Assembly (NCBI GenBank): GCA_031368215.1
Contig: JANLRD010000160.1
Coordinates: 1-41,564, forward strand
Length of the DNA stretch: 41,564 bases
Reading direction: 5' to 3'
Source of the DNA: JANLQX01 sp031368215
GTDB taxonomy: Bacteria; Actinomycetota; Acidimicrobiia; Acidimicrobiales; JANYDT01
The stretch's first letter is position 1. Each line of letters opens with the position of its first letter. The notes under the pieces are model-generated. The model had not been told where the DNA came from, searched no databases, and saw only the letters and a list, made by a program, of their open reading frames with translations. Made by a program: the position numbers and the translations under genes. Positions 40,627 to 41,564 of this stretch are shown piece by piece.

Positions 40627-41564
40627 ATGATACGAATGCTTCTGGTTGCCAACCGAGGGGAGATCGCCTCGCGCGTTTTTCGAACGTGTCGCTTGATGGG
40701 CATCCGGACTGTGGCGGTCTACGCCGCTCCGGACGCGACGCTGCCGTTCGTCCGTGAGGCGGACATCGCAGTCGCCCTCGGCGGATCGAGTGCGACGGAG
40801 AGCTATCTCGTCATCGACAAGATCCTCGATGCCGCGCGTCGCTCGGGGGCAGACGCGATCCACCCCGGATTCGGCTTTCTCTCCGAGAACGCCCTGTTTG
40901 CCCAAGCGGTGATCGATGCGGGCCTCACGTGGGTCGGACCGACGCCGGCGAACATCTCGGCGATGGGGACGAAGGTCGAGGCGAAAGTGCTCGCCGCCGC
41001 CGCCGGCGTGCCGGTCCTGCCGTCGGCCGTGGCCGAAGGCGACGACCCGGCCGGGTGGGCTGAAGTCGCGATTAGCGTCGGCTATCCGGTTCTCGTGAAG
41101 GCATCGTCGGGCGGCGGTGGACGCGGGATGCGCGTCGTTGCGTCTGCGGCCTCCCTGTCCGAAGCGGTCATTGGCGCTCGGCGTGAAGCCCTCGCCAGCT
41201 TCGGTGATGCCACCGTCTTCCTGGAGCGGTACCTGCCGGCGCCGCGCCACATCGAGTTCCAGATCTTCGGCGACACGCACGGCAACGTGATCCACCTCGG
41301 CGAGCGCGAGTGCTCGGTGCAGCGACGCCACCAGAAGATCGTTGAGGAAGCACCTTCGCCGGTCCTGGGCGAGGAGATGCGGGAGAAGATGGCCGGTGCA
41401 GCGGTTGGGCTGGCGCGTGCGATCGGCTACGTCGGGGCTGGCACCGTTGAGTACCTCTACGACGACTCGGTCGGCAAGCCCGAGTTCTTCTTCCTCGAGA
41501 TGAACACCCGACTACAGGTCGAGCATCCGGTCACGGAGTGCTTGACCGGCGCTGATCTCGTGCA
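40627..41564 (+). CDS. Acyl-CoA carboxylase alpha subunit, biotin carboxylase part (cut by window end)
   Basis: The open frame runs from ATG 40627 to the last base without a stop (312 complete codons). The biotin carboxylase N-domain opens with LLVANRGEIASRVFRTCRLM, followed by ADAIHPGFGFLSEN and the ATP-grasp glycine loop KASSGGGGRGMR. LGERECSVQRRHQKIVEEAP and FFLEMNTRLQVEHPVTE complete the active site. Domains beyond this, including any biotinyl domain, lie outside the window, so it could be a full alpha subunit or a biotin carboxylase only. It forms an operon with the beta subunit upstream. Confidence 0.93.
   Translation, partial: MIRMLLVANRGEIASRVFRTCRLMGIRTVAVYAAPDATLPFVREADIAVALGGSSATESYLVIDKILDAARRSGADAIHPGFGFLSENALFAQAVIDAGLTWVGPTPANISAMGTKVEAKVLAAAAGVPVLPSAVAEGDDPAGWAEVAISVGYPVLVKASSGGGGRGMRVVASAASLSEAVIGARREALASFGDATVFLERYLPAPRHIEFQIFGDTHGNVIHLGERECSVQRRHQKIVEEAPSPVLGEEMREKMAGAAVGLARAIGYVGAGTVEYLYDDSVGKPEFFFLEMNTRLQVEHPVTECLTGADLV

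Overview
The window looks like a chromosomal segment from a high-GC actinobacterium. The gene order glmS-acpS-nnr-alr-hydrolase-tsaE-tsaB-rimI-tsaD-groES-groEL is the classic actinobacterial arrangement. The many short TANNNT-to-start-codon distances, the PcrA intein and the protein flavour suggest an Acidimicrobiia (Ilumatobacter-like) organism; that lineage assignment is inference, not a database result.

Layout. 1-200: tandem 85-bp repeat and a hairpin repeat whose inverted copy lies at 37120-37185. 202-14320: cell-wall and housekeeping block (glmS, acpS, nnr, alr, alpha/beta hydrolase, tsaE, tsaB, rimI, tsaD, groES, groEL). It is interrupted on the minus strand by a PAP2 membrane protein and an AGE-family sugar epimerase broken by an in-frame TAG. 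groES has a CIRCE operator on a TAATCT promoter. 14396-18884: rarD-type transporter, a 50-aa protein, a NudL-type Nudix hydrolase, a two-gene nucleotidyltransferase cassette resembling a toxin-antitoxin pair, and guaA. 18919-24585: amidohydrolase, nitroreductase, a two-gene membrane unit, a second alpha/beta hydrolase, an ArsR/AHSA1 pair with a clear operator, and VapBC. 24676-29024: UvrD/PcrA helicase carrying a mini-intein, flanked by a decayed VapC on one side and an intact VapBC on the other. 29076-32906: TerC membrane protein under a yybP-ykoY manganese riboswitch, an acyl-CoA ligase and a degenerate Rieske-like protein. 32962-41564: a B12-binding mutase subunit, sucC, sucD, tRNA-Ser(UGA), a LysR regulator with divergent tiny genes, a soluble MgtE-N/CBS protein with a DUF1003 partner, and an acyl-CoA carboxylase beta subunit followed by a biotin carboxylase cut by the window end.

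How it fits together. The 5' block couples amino-sugar supply (GlmS), carrier-protein activation (AcpS), NAD(P)HX repair (Nnr), D-Ala supply (Alr) and tRNA t6A synthesis (TsaE/B/D) with chaperonin production. The 3' block centres on acyl-CoA and TCA metabolism: mutase subunit, succinyl-CoA synthetase and a methylcrotonyl/geranyl-type carboxylase.

Most stand-alone genes carry a TANNNT -10 box only 6-8 nt before the start codon. This implies predominantly leaderless mRNAs and was used here to choose several starts. The most noteworthy items are the PcrA intein, the manganese riboswitch, the layered CIRCE control of groESL, the nucleotidyltransferase cassette with a four-site motif array, the amber-interrupted epimerase and the long-range inverted hairpin repeat.
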